Made by a program: the position numbers and the translations under genes. DNA of 64,000 nt, from positions 134,311,872-134,375,871 of the forward strand of contig OY720635.1 in NCBI GenBank assembly GCA_963169105.1, in the 5' to 3' direction. A model generated the notes under the pieces. The model ran no database searches. It was not told where the DNA came from and worked only from the letters and a program-made list of their open reading frames with translations. Shown here piece by piece: positions 1-12,535 of the stretch (position 1 is the first letter of the stretch; the number at the start of each line of letters is the position of its first letter). The DNA comes from Ceriagrion tenellum. Taxonomy: Eukaryota > Arthropoda > Insecta > Odonata > Coenagrionidae.

Positions 1-209
1 AAAACAAATAAGATACAAAACAGATGAAAAATTCCACGCGCTTATTTCTGCGATAGAAATTATCAGTTTATCTTAAAAGCACATGTGAGCCATTTAAATA
101 CTGAAAATAATATAATACTTCCTTCATTCGACGATGCCTATGTAGTACTAGCCATGATAGTAATTACTAGTAGCCCTGGCACTTTTTTATTCATCTTCAT
201 GCTATTTTT

Positions 210-520
210 AGTATAATGTGAGAGTCGAATAACGAAACAGATATATAAGAGTGAAATGAATGGTGCGAGAGGTAGAGGTAGGCCGAGAAAGTTGTGGTTG
301 AGGACATTCTTAGGAGGAGGAATATTATGAGTCTTAAAAACAGGAGAGAGCTAATGGAGCGTGTATGGGGGTATATGAAGTAAAAGAGGTTTGCAAGGAT
401 AGGTCAGTATGGAGGAAATTATTGAAGCAGAGTTAGGTGTAAAATTATGTATTTATGAGTGAAACTCAGTGACTGTGCCTACCCCAGAAGGGAACGGGGT
501 GATTGGTATGTATGTGTATG
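210..520 (+). mobile_element. non-LTR retrotransposon 3' fragment (family A)
   Basis: Decayed tail of a non-LTR retrotransposon. In broken frames it encodes a piece like TKQIYKSEMN followed by a RGRGRPRKLW stretch, the basic region found after the RT domain in many insect LINE polyproteins. It ends in a 3' UTR with GGGAACGGGGTGATTGG and a TATGTATG-type tail. Three other copies lie on the opposite strand (11090-11330, 13770-14300, 23311-23665), and their shared 3' end fixes the orientation. Frameshifts and stops make it non-functional. No RT palm is present, so it is strongly 5' truncated. Confidence 0.7.
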
Positions 521-899
521 GTTACTAGAAGTAGCATAAACACCAATAGATGTCGCGAGGAATGAGAGCAGTAGTTGACTGTTCACACTTCACCTACGAG
601 ATTTCCGTTTCACTATTTTAACCTTAAATTTAATGATGGCCTTATAAATATTCTCCGTTTATAAGTTCTTCTACAGCTTGGCATTTTGATTCGGCGCTCA
701 TGATTTTTATTGTTATTGCCGCTATTAACGCTTTTTAAACCCAAAGAGTTTACAGTGTTACAAACGTAAGGTGGAAATGGGCGAGGGAGAGTAAGAATTC
801 AATTTACGGAAGTAGATAAAGGTAGTTTTTTTAGCAGGCATTAAAAATGTAAAAGAATTTTAAAAAACATGAACTCTCACATTTTACATTCTATCCTCA
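521..899. other. no recognisable feature
   Basis: AT-rich sequence between the family A fragment and the GC-rich block. I see no repeat, coding signal or RNA motif. Confidence 0.4.
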
Positions 900-1600
900 T
901 TTGATGGGGTGAAGTCGGAGGTTAAGAGGGTTGGGGAGGGGTGAAATGAGTGTGGGAGAGGAGGGGTGGAATGAATTTGCCGAGGAGCTGGGGGAAGCGG
1001 GGCGGGTGGACGCCGTTCGGAGGCAGGGTGAGTCGGGGGTGGAACTCATATAGAGTGGCGCCGTGCATTGCAACCCTCCCGGCGTCCATTCCCCCATCTC
1101 CCCGCGTAATGACGCGGGCGTCTTCGGAATGGCTTCCGTCGATTCACTACCCTTATACCGCCTCCACTTCCCCTCGTGAAAGGCTCACCCCTTCCACAGC
1201 CCTCCTTCCCTTCCGTCCAACCACGCATCCAAGCTCGCCCTCACCAAATGGAGGCAAAGGGGTTTCAAGGCGGAAGAGAAGATGAGGGAAGCATTTACCA
1301 ACCCCTTCCAAGGGACCCCTTTCCTTCGGCCTCCGCACGACCCCCACGTAGCGGCGGCGGTTCACCCTCGAGCGAAGCAATGGACCCGACGCCGGACGAC
1401 CCATATTCCTCCCCGACGAAGGAAAGACTCTCTCTCGTCGATCCGTATTCGGCCGAGATAAAAATCTGTCAAGGGCAGGGGGCGGGCCACTTTCTTCACG
1501 CTCTGCAGGATCAAGATAGTATTCTGCTCGAAAGCGAAGAGGGTGGCGGGAAGGAAGAGGTAATGGGAAACTGAGGACGAACTAGAGTTTCCGGGGGATG
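900..1600. other. GC-rich block with uninformative ORFs
   Basis: Clearly richer in GC and CpG than its surroundings. Overlapping open frames run on both strands (for example 1176-1574 plus, 132 codons; 1153-1404 minus, 83 codons). The peptides are rich in Pro, Ser, Arg and Gly and match no family I recognise, and open frames arise by chance in GC-rich sequence. It could be a promoter-type CpG island, a non-coding first exon or an unknown repeat. I do not call a gene. Confidence 0.35.
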
Positions 1601-1914
1601 ATGGGATTATTAGAGAGGGCTGAACTCTGAACTACTAGAGGGCACGGAGAGTAAGGTATCACTTTAATCGAGAATAATAATGTTTTTGTTTATCAAGCTC
1701 CTAATATTAACCTCCCTAAAGAAATCGAAATAAAAAATCTCCGAAATATAAAGTTCCCAGATAATTCATCGCCACATGATTTCTCTTGATTGCCCTGGGA
1801 ACAATCGTCAGAGTACGGTACTTTAGGTTATAGAATAATTACTCTTAAAAAACTATGAAATGTTTTCAGAACTTGTAACTTAATCTTTATCTTGTAATAT
1901 TAGTACGAGTTTAA
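1601..1914. other. no recognisable feature
   Basis: AT-rich spacer. It ends at the ATT/ATC microsatellite that is the tail of the next element. Confidence 0.4.
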
Positions 1915-2310
1915 CATTAGGAATAATTATTATTATTATCATCATTGGTTATTGCATCCTAAGACTGGTTGACTGCAGCCTTCCACCCTTCCCTATTTAA
2001 TACTAGTTCCCTTACTTCCTGGTACATTTTCCTATGTACTTTCCTCTTTATTTAGTCCATGAACTTATTCCTGGGTCTTCCTCTGTGGACTTTTCCCTCT
2101 ATTTTACCTTCAATCATGTTCTTCACAAACCCATCGTGTCTCCGATCGATTCCAAACCAATGTTCTTCTATTCTGCATGGTGTTCCATAAGGGTTTTTCC
2201 TCTTTTAATACTCTGTAAACTTATTTTGTCGGTCCATTTAATATTCAGCATTCTCCTCTAGTACCAGGTTTCGAAAGACCTTTACACCCTCAGGCGTCAG
2301 TCACTTCGTG
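1915..2310 (-). mobile_element. non-LTR retrotransposon 3' fragment (family B)
   Basis: Minus-strand 3' end of a LINE. The last coding part corresponds to a basic region with an RN-KFMDQ-like stretch and a tail peptide resembling GCSQPIVGLND, followed by an (ATG/ATT)n 3' tail at 1920-1947. It aligns by eye with the better-preserved copy at 57815-58500 (the same ggttgactgcagcc and catgaacttattcctgggtctt blocks). It is riddled with stops and 5' truncated. Confidence 0.7.
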
Positions 2311-4249
2311 GAAGTATTTTATACTTGGATACATTATATTAGTGGAAAAGTACTAGGATTGTTTTAATTTGGATTCGAGGTTTTTAAAGCTTCTAATATG
2401 AGAAATAATATGGCATTTTCATATAATCAATCAAAATAACGGGAATGTTTACTTGTGGGGATTCTTGTGTCCCCTCTCTCTGAAGTACAAGCTGGAGGTG
2501 TTTCCAATCTTGTATCCAGGCACATCCAAGCAGAAAAACATCATCCTAGTTTGCTCGCCATTGCTGCGTTGTGCAAATAAACATAGCCACATAAAACTAT
2601 TTGAGCTGTTTTATAAATTCAGCATATGTATATATCCAGTGGCTATTGAAAAACATAGTAATTTTTTCGTATTTTGGAGATCATTAATTCTAAATTTGAC
2701 GTAACCAATTACTTTGTACGCAAGAAACACTCAAAGGAAGTGACTTGGGTGTTATTTACTAACTATATTAGTGTTTCAGATGATTTATTCATAATTAAAT
2801 CAATGATTATTGAATAAAATGTAATTATTTAAAACATAAAATCCCGAGTGTTTTTGTAAGTAACTGTAGCATTATTTTTTTCGGAGAAGTTCTCGTAAAA
2901 TTGAACATATTTCATTTATAAAATAATTTTTAGCTACGAATTAACAATTGCGCTGTCATATTATCTTTTCATTTAGTATTCCGTAAATTTTTCGGTTTTA
3001 CTTGGATATACTGCTTAATGGGACGTGCAGGCGGTCGGAAATTCCAATTAGAGATCTGGTGGCACTCCTCACCACGTTGGGAAATTGTGAACGACTGACC
3101 GTTCCAGGCGTCCTTGGTTTCTTCGTGTATTTCCACTTTTTTCCACTTCGTACAAACAAATTTTCGAAAAAGTGGGCTGGCCCGCAAGAAAAGTTCGGTT
3201 TTTTTTATTCAATCGAGCAACGAATTCAACTGTTCGTACGACAGACAGACGGAAAGGAAATCCAAATTGCAACGCGAGGAACTCATGAGGAGCCTGACAT
3301 CCCAGGACTTCCTTCGGCAAAATACTCCGTGAAGACTAAAACAGTGATTTGTTGCATGTATTTTACAATGGTTAAAACTTAATTTTACAATCATTTTGAG
3401 ATTAATTTTAAACCGCTTTTCCCCGCAGCGACCCTTAAAAATGAACTTGATTTCATCCTACAGCTCGGTATAAAAGAAAATGAGAGAAATGTTATCTTTA
3501 TTTGAAATTTAGGTTGGATACTATCAAAGTAATGAGAGGAACTACATCACTTTTTTTCTTTTCGCCGATTTTAATTTGCTTTTGTGCCATTAAACATATG
3601 AGTAATTATCCTATTTCATCTTCATTCATTTTGTGCTAACTATTTTACTTTGATGTTGAAAACCAGGCATCGGAAAACGACTTAATCAGATGGGAGGTTT
3701 GGACTCTAACACTAACTCAACATGATTTTCATTAAAGTCGTTTCTTTGAGTGCAAAATATAACTGTTGTAAATAAGAGTTCATTTTATACACAAAAGACC
3801 TTTTACCGTCTTTTACTTTTATCTCCTCGATAAAAATTTGAAATGTACGTTTCTTCAGATTAAAAAAATATCAAGTTACCATAAAATAACAGTACTAAGT
3901 ATAAATCTGTATAAAGCATCTACGTAGAATATTTAATCCTCCCCATGTCATCCTATGGAAATATCCATCCAGAAATACGAAATGGTGTTTGCGCTAATTA
4001 TACATAAAAGCTTGCTAAAATTGAAATAGAAGGCTAATAAATATATTTTTGATGTATTCATTAGCTTCATTAGGTTGACCATTAATAGCCAAAAAGTTTT
4101 ACTCACTCAACAAATACACCTGTTGATATTAATGGTATCAAATGAGTAAAAAAATAGCACCAAGTTAAACACTTATACGACAAATATGCAAGTATTTTGA
4201 AGGGATAAAACTTTTGCCTTTTTTCCGCTGTTTGACACATAACTACTGT
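2311..4249. other. AT-rich sequence, one unassigned ORF
   Basis: Mostly featureless. The longest frame is 3002-3382 plus (126 codons), overlapped by frames on the other strand. Its predicted peptide has no family signature I know and there are no clear splice or promoter signals, so I treat it as chance. Confidence 0.35.
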
Positions 4250-4600
4250 AATGGATATCCTTCACGAGTGCCAGTCGTTTGCGTTGTTATTGGCGTTTAT
4301 TGCGTGGCGTGTTTGGCTGGAAGGTTTTGGGTTGGCGGCCTTTTGGAGTGGTTCGATCGGTTGGTGGCTCTGCGGAAGGGGTTTTAACTAGGAGTACCTA
4401 TTGTTGCGGTTTAAACGAGGAGTGGTGGGGAGGAGAAAAGAGGGAGCGGTATTAACAATGAGGTTTTTTGAAAGAGGGGGGAACGCGGAGAGTGTGGAAA
4501 AAGAAGTGGGAGTAGGTGTATGCGTGAGGTGGCGTTCCTGAATGTGCAATTCAGAGTAATAGTTACAGGTTGGTCTCCACAGCAAGCATTATAAACCCCT
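4250..4600. other. G-rich block without recognisable gene
   Basis: Strand-asymmetric, G-rich on the plus strand (many GGTTGG, GGAGG and GAGGGGGG runs). Minus-strand frames at 4388-4641 are Pro/Ser/Leu-rich and look like composition artefacts. Confidence 0.3.
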
Positions 4601-6129
4601 ACTAGTACAGGAGAACGAAACTGAAGATTTGCGATTAGCAAACTTTATAATAGTGTCAATGCATGACTCTGATATTTTTGAGTGTTTTGTTATAGATTGT
4701 ATCCACATAAAAATGCTGAGAGACTCAAAATAATATCTCAAATAACAATAAAGTTACACTTCATTAAAATGATTTTATTATGCGGTAAAACAATCCTTGC
4801 ATACAACTAGTACAGTTTTCCAGTTTATAATACATTATTTAGTTACATAGTCCTCATTTTTCTTTCCATGCTGTTCTCTTCATACTATAAGCGGGGCTCT
4901 CTAAGCTATAAATTATTGTACATATCGCCAGTTTAAATTTAGCAAATCTAGCAAAGTCAACGAACGCGGATGGAGAACCCGAAAGCGCGGAACACTAATG
5001 GACAACACCGAGAAAATTTTCGCAAGAATAGCCAATTTAGGCATACGTGATGTTAAAACTTCACAATATAGATTTGAATAGAGAGGATACAGAGAAAAAA
5101 CACTTTGCTTAATGTGAGCTAATACAAATAGATTTATTGGATCTTAAATGAATGCATCTTTTGCAAAGAGTGGCCAAATAACGCCAAGTAAGTGCACTGA
5201 CAAAATTTTTATGATTCAATAAAACTTTACATAAAATAATGCGGAATTGGAAAATGAGATCGTTTCACACCTCTTTATATTAGTGTTCAACAGCATAATT
5301 TGGCATTGGAAAAAGGGATACGCTGTGGTTTTATCAGATTTGAAATGAAAACTCGCCGTGAGCTTGAGTACCATTATGCATTTATTCCGATAATAATGAC
5401 CAATATTTTAGCAAAATGTGCTTTACAGAAATAAAACCATATTACGTTTTCAAAACGGATGATAATTCACCCTTTCTTCTGGCTAGGATTGAAAAGTAAG
5501 TACCTATAATTAATGTCTTTGTAAGAAAGCTAAGATCCATCAATTTTGCTAAAACTTAGAGCAGGGAATTTTCTATTCCACTATTGTTACTGGGTTTTTT
5601 AGTCTAGACAAGCCAAAAATATTGCCGCGGTCTATTATTTTTAACACTATTCTCAAATAATTTGCATGAAATGAGTTTTCATTTAGCAAGAAAATTGGGT
5701 GCTAGATTCCGCTCGAGGCCATCACAAATTCATTTTTGAGCCAGGAAATGACTGCCATATTTTTTATGTCCTATCGAAATTTGAATCCTATTTTGTAGTT
5801 TTTTAAACAAGATGTTATAAAATAATCAATTTATTAAAAACAATACCTCCTCCCCAATCCCATCAAATGAAGTTCACGTAGGACGTAAAAGCACTTCGTC
5901 AAACCAAAGCTACTGCATCATATTTTTATTGTTACATGAATTGTGCAAAACAGTATTGAAAATAAATTCATTAATTAATAACAGATATTCAATTTGATCT
6001 CAATAACTAGAAAAAGATTGAATCTCTATAATAATTTGCTGATCAATGCAATAGAAAAACCCAGTTGACCAGTTTCACCGAAAATGTGGAAGCTAATAGA
6101 TATATTGTGAATATTGTAAAGTTTTAGAA
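4601..6129. other. no recognisable feature
   Basis: AT-rich sequence without long open frames, tandem repeats or element ends that I can recognise. Confidence 0.4.
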
Positions 6130-7290
6130 ATTAAAGAGAATATTACAAAGAATAAGAGAACGTATGGTATCTTCATCGATCTTGAAAAAGCATTCGAAAG
6201 GATAGTTTGGCAGCTGCTATTCCAGACTATGAAAAAAATACAAATCGACTGGAGAGATAGAAGACTAATTCTCAGCTATCAAAAGTCACAAACCACAGAA
6301 GTCAATATTAATATTCACAGACGAAAAACCAAGACAAAAAGAGGGGTGAGATAAGGTTGTCCCCTTTCGCCTTACCTCTTCAACCTCTTTATAGAAGAAG
6401 CGATAGAAATAACTTAATTTAATTTACTTTAAACTTTACTTACTTAACTTAATTAATAAAGAAAATTAAAGAGTAAAGTATAAAGGTAAATGGCAAACTC
6501 AACTATATTACCCGGTTTGCCGACGACATAGTTGTTCTTGCAAACTCAGAAAAGGATATGAATCACGCTCTGGAGACTTTTGGAAAATGACTGAATAAAT
6601 AAAAATTAAATATTAATGCTAAAAAAAACGAAAATCGTGGTGGTGGACAAGTTAAACAGCAATATAAAAGCTAAACTTAAGTTAGGAAACTCAACCATTG
6701 ACCAAGTAAAAGAATTCTGCTACTTGGGAAGTCAAAAAACAAATGAAATTACAAGCGTAACAGATGTTAAGAGAAGGATCACCCTGGCCAAACAAGGTTT
6801 CCAACGGAAGCGTAACCTCTTGTTATGCAACCACCTCTCAATTCATACGAGGGAGAGATTTGTAAAGACGTTCGTGTAGAGTATACTCTCCTAATGTTGT
6901 AAAACATGGAAATTAAACAGACAAGAAAAAGACAGGCTCCAGGCAGCCGAAATGTGGCTCTGGAGGAGAATGACTAAAATAAGTTGGCTCATGAGGAAAA
7001 AAAATGAGCAAGTCTTGAAAGAAGTATATGAAAAAAGAACGCTTCTCAAAGCAATTCACTCCAGTAAAATTAAACTTGTTGGTCACTTAGTAAGACACAG
7101 CGAGTTCATCAAGAACACGATTGAAGGAACAGTGTTGGGAATGAAAAGAAGAGGACGACCTAGAATATCCTTACTTCACAGTGTGATGTCAATCATGAAC
7201 TGCAACTCCTACGGGGAAATGAAAAAAAACAGCCTGAGAAATTGGCTACAAAGACACTGACAGGGCCTGGCCTTTTAAATGATAATGACT
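6130..7290 (+). pseudogene. reverse transcriptase pseudogene, LINE family C
   Basis: Decayed LINE polyprotein. In order: IDLEKAFER (RT motif region A, 6176-6201), then a broken GCPLSPYLFNLFIEEA (motif B, 6358-6405), an AT-rich insertion, then FADDIVVLANS (catalytic YADD-type box as FADD, near 6516-6548). After two stops an open stretch (6616-6879) carries the FCYLGSQKT region and an RRI-LAKQ-F helix. It continues after a frameshift into CETWKLNRQEKDRLQAAEMW and the basic GHLVRHSEFIKN / RRGRPRISLL C-terminus (6952-7260). Normally such a protein copies its RNA at a nicked target. The endonuclease domain is absent and the frame is broken at least four times. Confidence 0.85.
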
Positions 7291-7845
7291 GCCGATAATC
7301 GACCCCAAACCTTCTAGTTGGGGAGCCAACACATTTGTTTCAGCACCAACTCAATCCCCGGGGCACGGAATGCTGTACGCCGAAATCTCGTGGGAACCTG
7401 CCGATCGCATTGGGAACGTGAGATTCATTCGACCTTTCGCCTATGGTTGTGAAACATGGACATTAAATAGGCAAGAAAAAGACAGGCTCCAGGCAGCCAA
7501 AATGTGGTTCTGGAGGAGAATGACTAAAACAAGTTGGGTCATGAGGAAAATACATGACCAAGTCTCGAAAGAAGTAGGCGAAAAAAGAACGCTTCTCCAA
7601 GCAATTCACTCCAGGAAAATGAAACTTGTTGGTCACTTAGTAAGACATAACGAGTTCATCAAGAACATAATTGAAGGAAAAGTGTTGGGGAAGAAAAGGA
7701 GATGACGACCTAGAATATCCTTAACTTCACAGTGTGATGTCAATTATGAACTGCAACTCCTACGGGGAAACGAAAAAACAGACTCAGAAAGAGACTATCG
7801 GCTACAAAGACAGTGACAAGGCCTGGCCTTCTGAGAGACGACGAT
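7291..7845 (+). pseudogene. second copy of the family C RT C-terminus
   Basis: From about 7440 the C-terminal part of the previous element (CETWTLNRQEKDRLQAAKMW, then GHLVRHNEFIKN, then the basic segment) is repeated in the same orientation, period about 550 bp. It has its own differences and a stop replacing Gly of the RRGRPR motif. 7291-7430 holds the 3' end of the first copy and unmatched sequence with a short open frame. Either two truncated insertions landed side by side or a segment was tandemly duplicated. Confidence 0.75.
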
Positions 7846-10215
7846 TGCAAAGTTTATTTATTTATTTATTTTTATTTTATTCATTTATCAATTTTTACAT
7901 TGCAGTTCCGTCAGGCAAAGACTGTCGACGGGACATATTTCATATTTAAACTCACGACATTTATGAAAATAATATTCAATTCATGCAGCTCAGTCTCACT
8001 ATTACAACAAACTTACACCAGCAGTTGAAGGAATATAGGATTACATTTGCAACAACATATCTCTCTGGAGCACTCTTTTAACAATATTTTATAGCAAAAC
8101 ATTTTACCTTTACACATTTCCACTATGTCTTTTCTACATGTGTTTAATAGTTTTGGGAGAATGTACTTCCTTTCCTTTTCTCCATATTTGTTAGTTACTT
8201 TGGGTATTACATATCTTCTTTCTCTAGTATTATAACAATGATATATAATTTTTTGGTAATTTATATCGTCATGGTATTTACATAACAGGATTACATAAAG
8301 TAAGTATTTTGGTAACTGGATGTAATTATTTTTACACAATGAATGTGAATCCAATATATCATTCCCATGATTTAAAATTTTAAGTACTTTCTTCTGTAAG
8401 GCATTAATTTTCATCATATAACATTGAGATTCCAACCCCCAAGTTTCAATTCCATATCTTACATGTGATTCAAACAAGGAAAAATAAATAATACTTCTGT
8501 AGCACATTGGGATTATATGGATGCTATTTTAAAGTCTCATAGCTGTGTATCTTAATTTTTTACAAAGATTATTTATATGCACATCCCAACGAAAAAGATG
8601 ATCAACAGTTAACCCTAGGTAGGTAAACTGTGTAACATTTTCTAGTTTATAACAGGAGCATGCTAGTGACATTCTCTTTAAGCATTCACAGGAGTGACAA
8701 AAAACTCTTATCTCATGTTGTGTAGTTGCGTGTGGAGAACATATATGCATAGCAACGGTCTTCTTCAAATTCACTACTAGTCCTCCATGATGTGACCATT
8801 TCAAAAATTATTGAAATCCTCTTGTATTTGTGTTTCAACAGTTTTCAGGTTTTTATCACCTATTATCAACAAGGTTTCAGCTGCATATTGTATCAATTTA
8901 AAATGTCGTATACGTTTTTTCATGTCATTCACATATATACAGAATAATAATGGTCCAAGAATAGATCCTTGTGGGATCCCTTTCTCCAAGTTATATGATT
9001 CATTGTAAGTTTGAGATATTTTAACTTTTGACTTTCTGCTACACAAATAATTTTGAAGCCATTTTTGCACCTTATGCACAATTCCATGCTGACCCAAAAT
9101 GTGGCAAAGAGATGGATGATCCACCATGTCAAAGTCTTTAACATAATCTATACATATACCAATTACATGATTACCTTAATCGAGATGGCAACATACATAA
9201 TCAGATAGTTGCACTAAGGCCTCTGCAGTGCCCATACCTTTTCTAAAACCATATTGAGTATCACTAATAAGGGAATTTACTTCTAGCTAATTTGAAATAT
9301 TAGTAGCGGTATGTCGTTCGAATATTATATCCAGTGTCGATAATATAGCTATTGGTCCATAATTACTAAACTTTTTGCAAGATCCCATCTTATGAATTGG
9401 CCTGATAATTGCTTCTATGATGCTTTTAGGGATTGTACATGTATCTATGCTTAAGTTAATTAGTCTAGCTATTACAGGGCTTACCCTTTCTTTGATTTTC
9501 TTTAGATCCTGTACTCGAATACTATCAACACCCGGAGACTTTCTTGATTCCATACTATCTATTATTTTGCTTACCTGAATATGAGTAATTTTGGGCAGAT
9601 TAAAAGAATAAATACAATTTTTCTTAGTATCACTTTCATTTAAAAACTTTCTATCACATGTATGCAAGTCATCTAACACACATTTTGCTAAATAGCTTGC
9701 GAAGTAATTTGCCACATCAAACTGTGTTTTTGTACCGTAGCAAAAGTTTGCTTCGATGAGGTCATCAATAGATTTTTTTCCTTTAACTCCAACTAGCCTG
9801 TTAATCAATTGCCAGGTTTCTTTGGGATTACAAGAGCCCATTTCCATAAAGGTTTGTTCGTAATATACCCTTTTCATTTTTCTACGTTCAGTATTTACCT
9901 TGTTTCGATACAATGTATAACTCTGCCTGTAAGAGCTATTACTCGGAGAACTCTTCCATTTCTTAAATAGTTTATCCCTAAGCCTTAATTTAATCAATAT
10001 TTTTAAAAGTTATTTGCTTTAAAAGAAGAGTAATTATTCACAGTGATTCTAGCCTCTGCAGCCTTATACATATGATTGAGTTCTTCAATAAATCTATCAC
10101 ATAATATATTAGCATCAGAGCAATCCCAGATTATTTCATTTGAATTCCAATTCAATAATTGGTCTTTAAGCTTATTCTCATTTAATTTAACAAAGTTATT
10201 ATAGAAATTCAGCTA
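7846..10215 (-). pseudogene. CR1/Jockey-type LINE reverse transcriptase pseudogene
   Basis: Minus-strand LINE ORF2 remnant, the longest coding relic here. From the right end: a pre-RT helical region (10215-10020), a frameshift, then 9997-9287 open for 236 codons with the KSPGVDSI finger motif and the PIHK...FSNYGPIAIL region. It continues as DTQYGFRKGMGT, then VDHPSLCHIL (motif A region), KGIPQGSILGPLLFCIYVND (motif B), then the catalytic box, which reads YAAE instead of YADD and so has lost both catalytic Asp. The thumb and C-terminal domain follow in 8804-8013. The 3' tail is a TTTA/TAAA microsatellite at 7857-7880. The N-terminal endonuclease is missing. Confidence 0.88.
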
Positions 10216-11089
10216 TCATTAAACCTCATTAAGTTATAATAGTGGGATCACTAGAAATTACTATTCATACTTTTCTACCGTTTAAAAAACATTCATTTGC
10301 CACCATACATTGATGTTTTTCGGTCCTTTCAAAATTCTGTCTATAATATGGAAAATTTTGTGTTCTCAGATTCTCATGTGTCTTGTCGTGTCAATTGTGA
10401 TAAATAAATTTAATTCTGTCCACATATATACGTGTTTAACCTCATTTAGACTGGAAAAATAGGTCATTTTTCAATAATAAAATTTCATAAGGTCATTTTT
10501 CACTAATATGCTTTTGAAATGGTTCTAGAATATACAGTGTCGGTATGATCTCTAACAACTAACATCTCTTGCCCATCTCTTAAAGACTTAAGCTTGAGCT
10601 TTAATGTAAGCTTAAAGACTTAAGACTCACTCTTACGTATGATGTATTCCACAATCGAAGTTCACACTTACAGTATCCCGTTCTACATAAGGGAATAAAG
10701 ATGAAATAAATAGCGCTACCGATCCTATTAGTTTGTAAATGCCACCATCATGTGATCCTATCAAAATCAGAAACAAATGACTTCGTACAAGTTATTGTTT
10801 TTCTCGGTTGTCTTTCTAATAAGCTTGTGACACCATTTATACCAAGCATGCAAATTGATGAGCAGCAATTTTAGATCTCTGCTGCGAATGATAACAGGCC
10901 CCTAGGTCTGAAAAAAGAAATTATAGTAGAGCCTAGTTTTATTTTCTCAAGACTGATGTGGTGGAGCTTAGGAATGACGAAAGAAGAAATCTGCAGTTTT
11001 GCACTAAGATATTTAATGCAATCGATTCAAAGCATTAGCCATTTGGGAGGAAATTATCTGTAAGGTATCTAAATTCCCAAACATACATA
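10216..11089. other. no recognisable feature
   Basis: AT-rich. The part next to 10215 may be further LINE sequence too decayed to read. A short repeated piece (taagcttgagctttaatgta/agcttaaagacttaag) occurs near 10585-10625. Confidence 0.35.
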
Positions 11090-11330
11090 CCCATCACGCA
11101 ATTTTCTTTCTGGGTAGACAAAGTCAAAATATTTATCTTTCCCCGTAAGCCCTAGAAAATTGGCCTCCTGATGAACATTTTCTCCATATTTTTCCTATCC
11201 TTGCAAACTATTTTCGCTTTTCATACAGTGATTCAATGCTTCACATACGATTTTCTTTTCTCAAGACTCCTAATATTCTATCTGATTGGAGCCACATTCA
11301 CCCATGATTCTTATGGTCCACCTGTTTCTT
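11090..11330 (-). mobile_element. degenerate family A LINE 3' fragment
   Basis: The order of blocks (catacatacc-atcacgc, tcctatccttgcaaac, actcctaatattct, ccacat) is the same as in the family A copies at 13770-14300 and 23311-23665, with heavy divergence. It was probably an older insertion. No coding frame survives. Confidence 0.55.
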
Positions 11331-11615
11331 CCACTCTTCCATAAATTTGTTATACCACTCCACTATAATGTATTTCTTCCGTTACTTTTTTGGGACGTCC
11401 ATACATGTCTCTAGCACTTGCTGAAGTGCCGATCACTGGTCACGACATTCTCTTCCAGGTATTAACTCATAATATACACCCTAATATCAACTAAGCTTGG
11501 TCAATATAAATGTTTCTTAATATTTCAATAACATTTTTCTGTGAAGTTTCCGAAACACTATAATGAATAAACAGCTTTTCTTAGTTTTAACTCTGAAGAT
11601 ACTAACATATACTTT
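11331..11615. other. no recognisable feature
   Basis: AT-rich spacer; nothing recognised. Confidence 0.35.
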
Positions 11616-11815
11616 TCCGTTATTCGAAGCTTTCCCGTTCTCAAGACGCGGCAAACCAAAGGTATACAAGTCATTTCGTGTGTGTCCAGAGCTGTGAAAT
11701 CCAAATTCTGTGAGTTGGATTTCACAGCACACACAAGAGGATTGTGTATCTTTGGTTCGGCCACGTCTAGAGAATGGGAGAAATTCGAATAGCGAAACAG
11801 GTACATCTGAGTATC
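11616..11815. repeat. head-to-head inverted pair of LINE C-terminal fragments
   Basis: An imperfect inverted repeat of about 90-100 bp per arm around 11705. The right arm on the plus strand (11735-11815) reads approximately VYLWFGHV-RMGEIRIAKQVHL, the GHVERM segment of family A LINE C-termini. The left arm reads the same segment on the minus strand. Inside is a near-perfect small palindrome (ctgtgaaatccaa / ttggatttcacag). The arms differ at many positions, so the inversion is old. Confidence 0.6.
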
Positions 11816-12044
11816 TATGAAGTAAAAACTAGCTTTTTTTCCTAGTAGATTCAGACACTGCGCAGAAAAATGTACATTGAAAGAGTAAGAAACGTTAACA
11901 TTGATCAAGTTAGATGGTTTTTGGGAGTATATTATGAGTTTATGCCTGGAAGAGAATCTCGTGAACAGTGATTTTCACTCATTCATTCATTGATAGATTT
12001 CTCTCGAAGGAGATATCCTTCCCAAATGCCTCGGCCTGGGTTGC
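11816..12044. other. no recognisable feature
   Basis: AT-rich spacer between two element fragments. Confidence 0.35.
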
Positions 12045-12140
12045 ATCGGGTAAAAAGCTTGGCTAGTGTGGTAGTCTGCATAGTGGCCCGACAAGCTTAT
12101 GGCCCATGATTCCGTCCCCAGTGAAGGCGTTTTTTTCTGA
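12045..12140 (+). repeat. probable tRNA-derived SINE head
   Basis: TGGCTAGTGTGG resembles a pol III A box, and about 45 bp later GCCCATGATTCCGTCCCC resembles a B box and T-arm. Spacing and order suit a tRNA-like head, and the GATTC...CCCCAGTGAAGG ending is typical of SINE heads. The acceptor arm does not pair and the B box is degenerate, so this is not a working tRNA. It shares the A-box wording of the SINE at 46972-47323 but is otherwise different. Confidence 0.45.
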
Positions 12141-12535
12141 GGCAACTTCAACGTATTTTTATTTCATCATCGGCAGATATGAGATATAATATTCAAATAT
12201 TCAATGTTGCCATAGGGAAATGCGCCTTAGATTTCCACGTAGTTACAGAGTAGCAGTGTAGAGATATAACTTATTTATAATAATCCTTAGTTGCTACCAA
12301 AACAATAAAAACATTTGTGTGCTTACAATGAAGGTGGGATGATTTAAAGTTATCTCCATGCACGAAAATTTTGTGCAAAACCACTAAAACGCTCGTTACA
12401 AGAGAACGCGTTCCAACACAAATCCAATATGGCTAGAACTGGTCTTTGGCATCACTGTGCTCACGCCAATGCCTTAGTAGGTGCTGCTCCTAGCGTCAAT
12501 TGGCCAAAACATCGCCTATCCCGTACTAGAGGACC
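12141..12535. other. no recognisable feature
   Basis: Mixed composition, no open frame or repeat recognised. Confidence 0.35.

Noticed and set aside
1153..1574. 132-codon and 83-codon ORFs as coding exons
   Set aside because: Overlapping frames on both strands in GC-rich DNA with low-complexity peptides and no recognisable motif.
3002..3382. 126-codon ORF as a gene
   Set aside because: Three frames overlap there on both strands, and none shows a domain, signal peptide or splice context.
8811..9008. Plus-strand ORF inside the CR1/Jockey RT
   Set aside because: It is the antisense shadow of the RT palm region on the minus strand.
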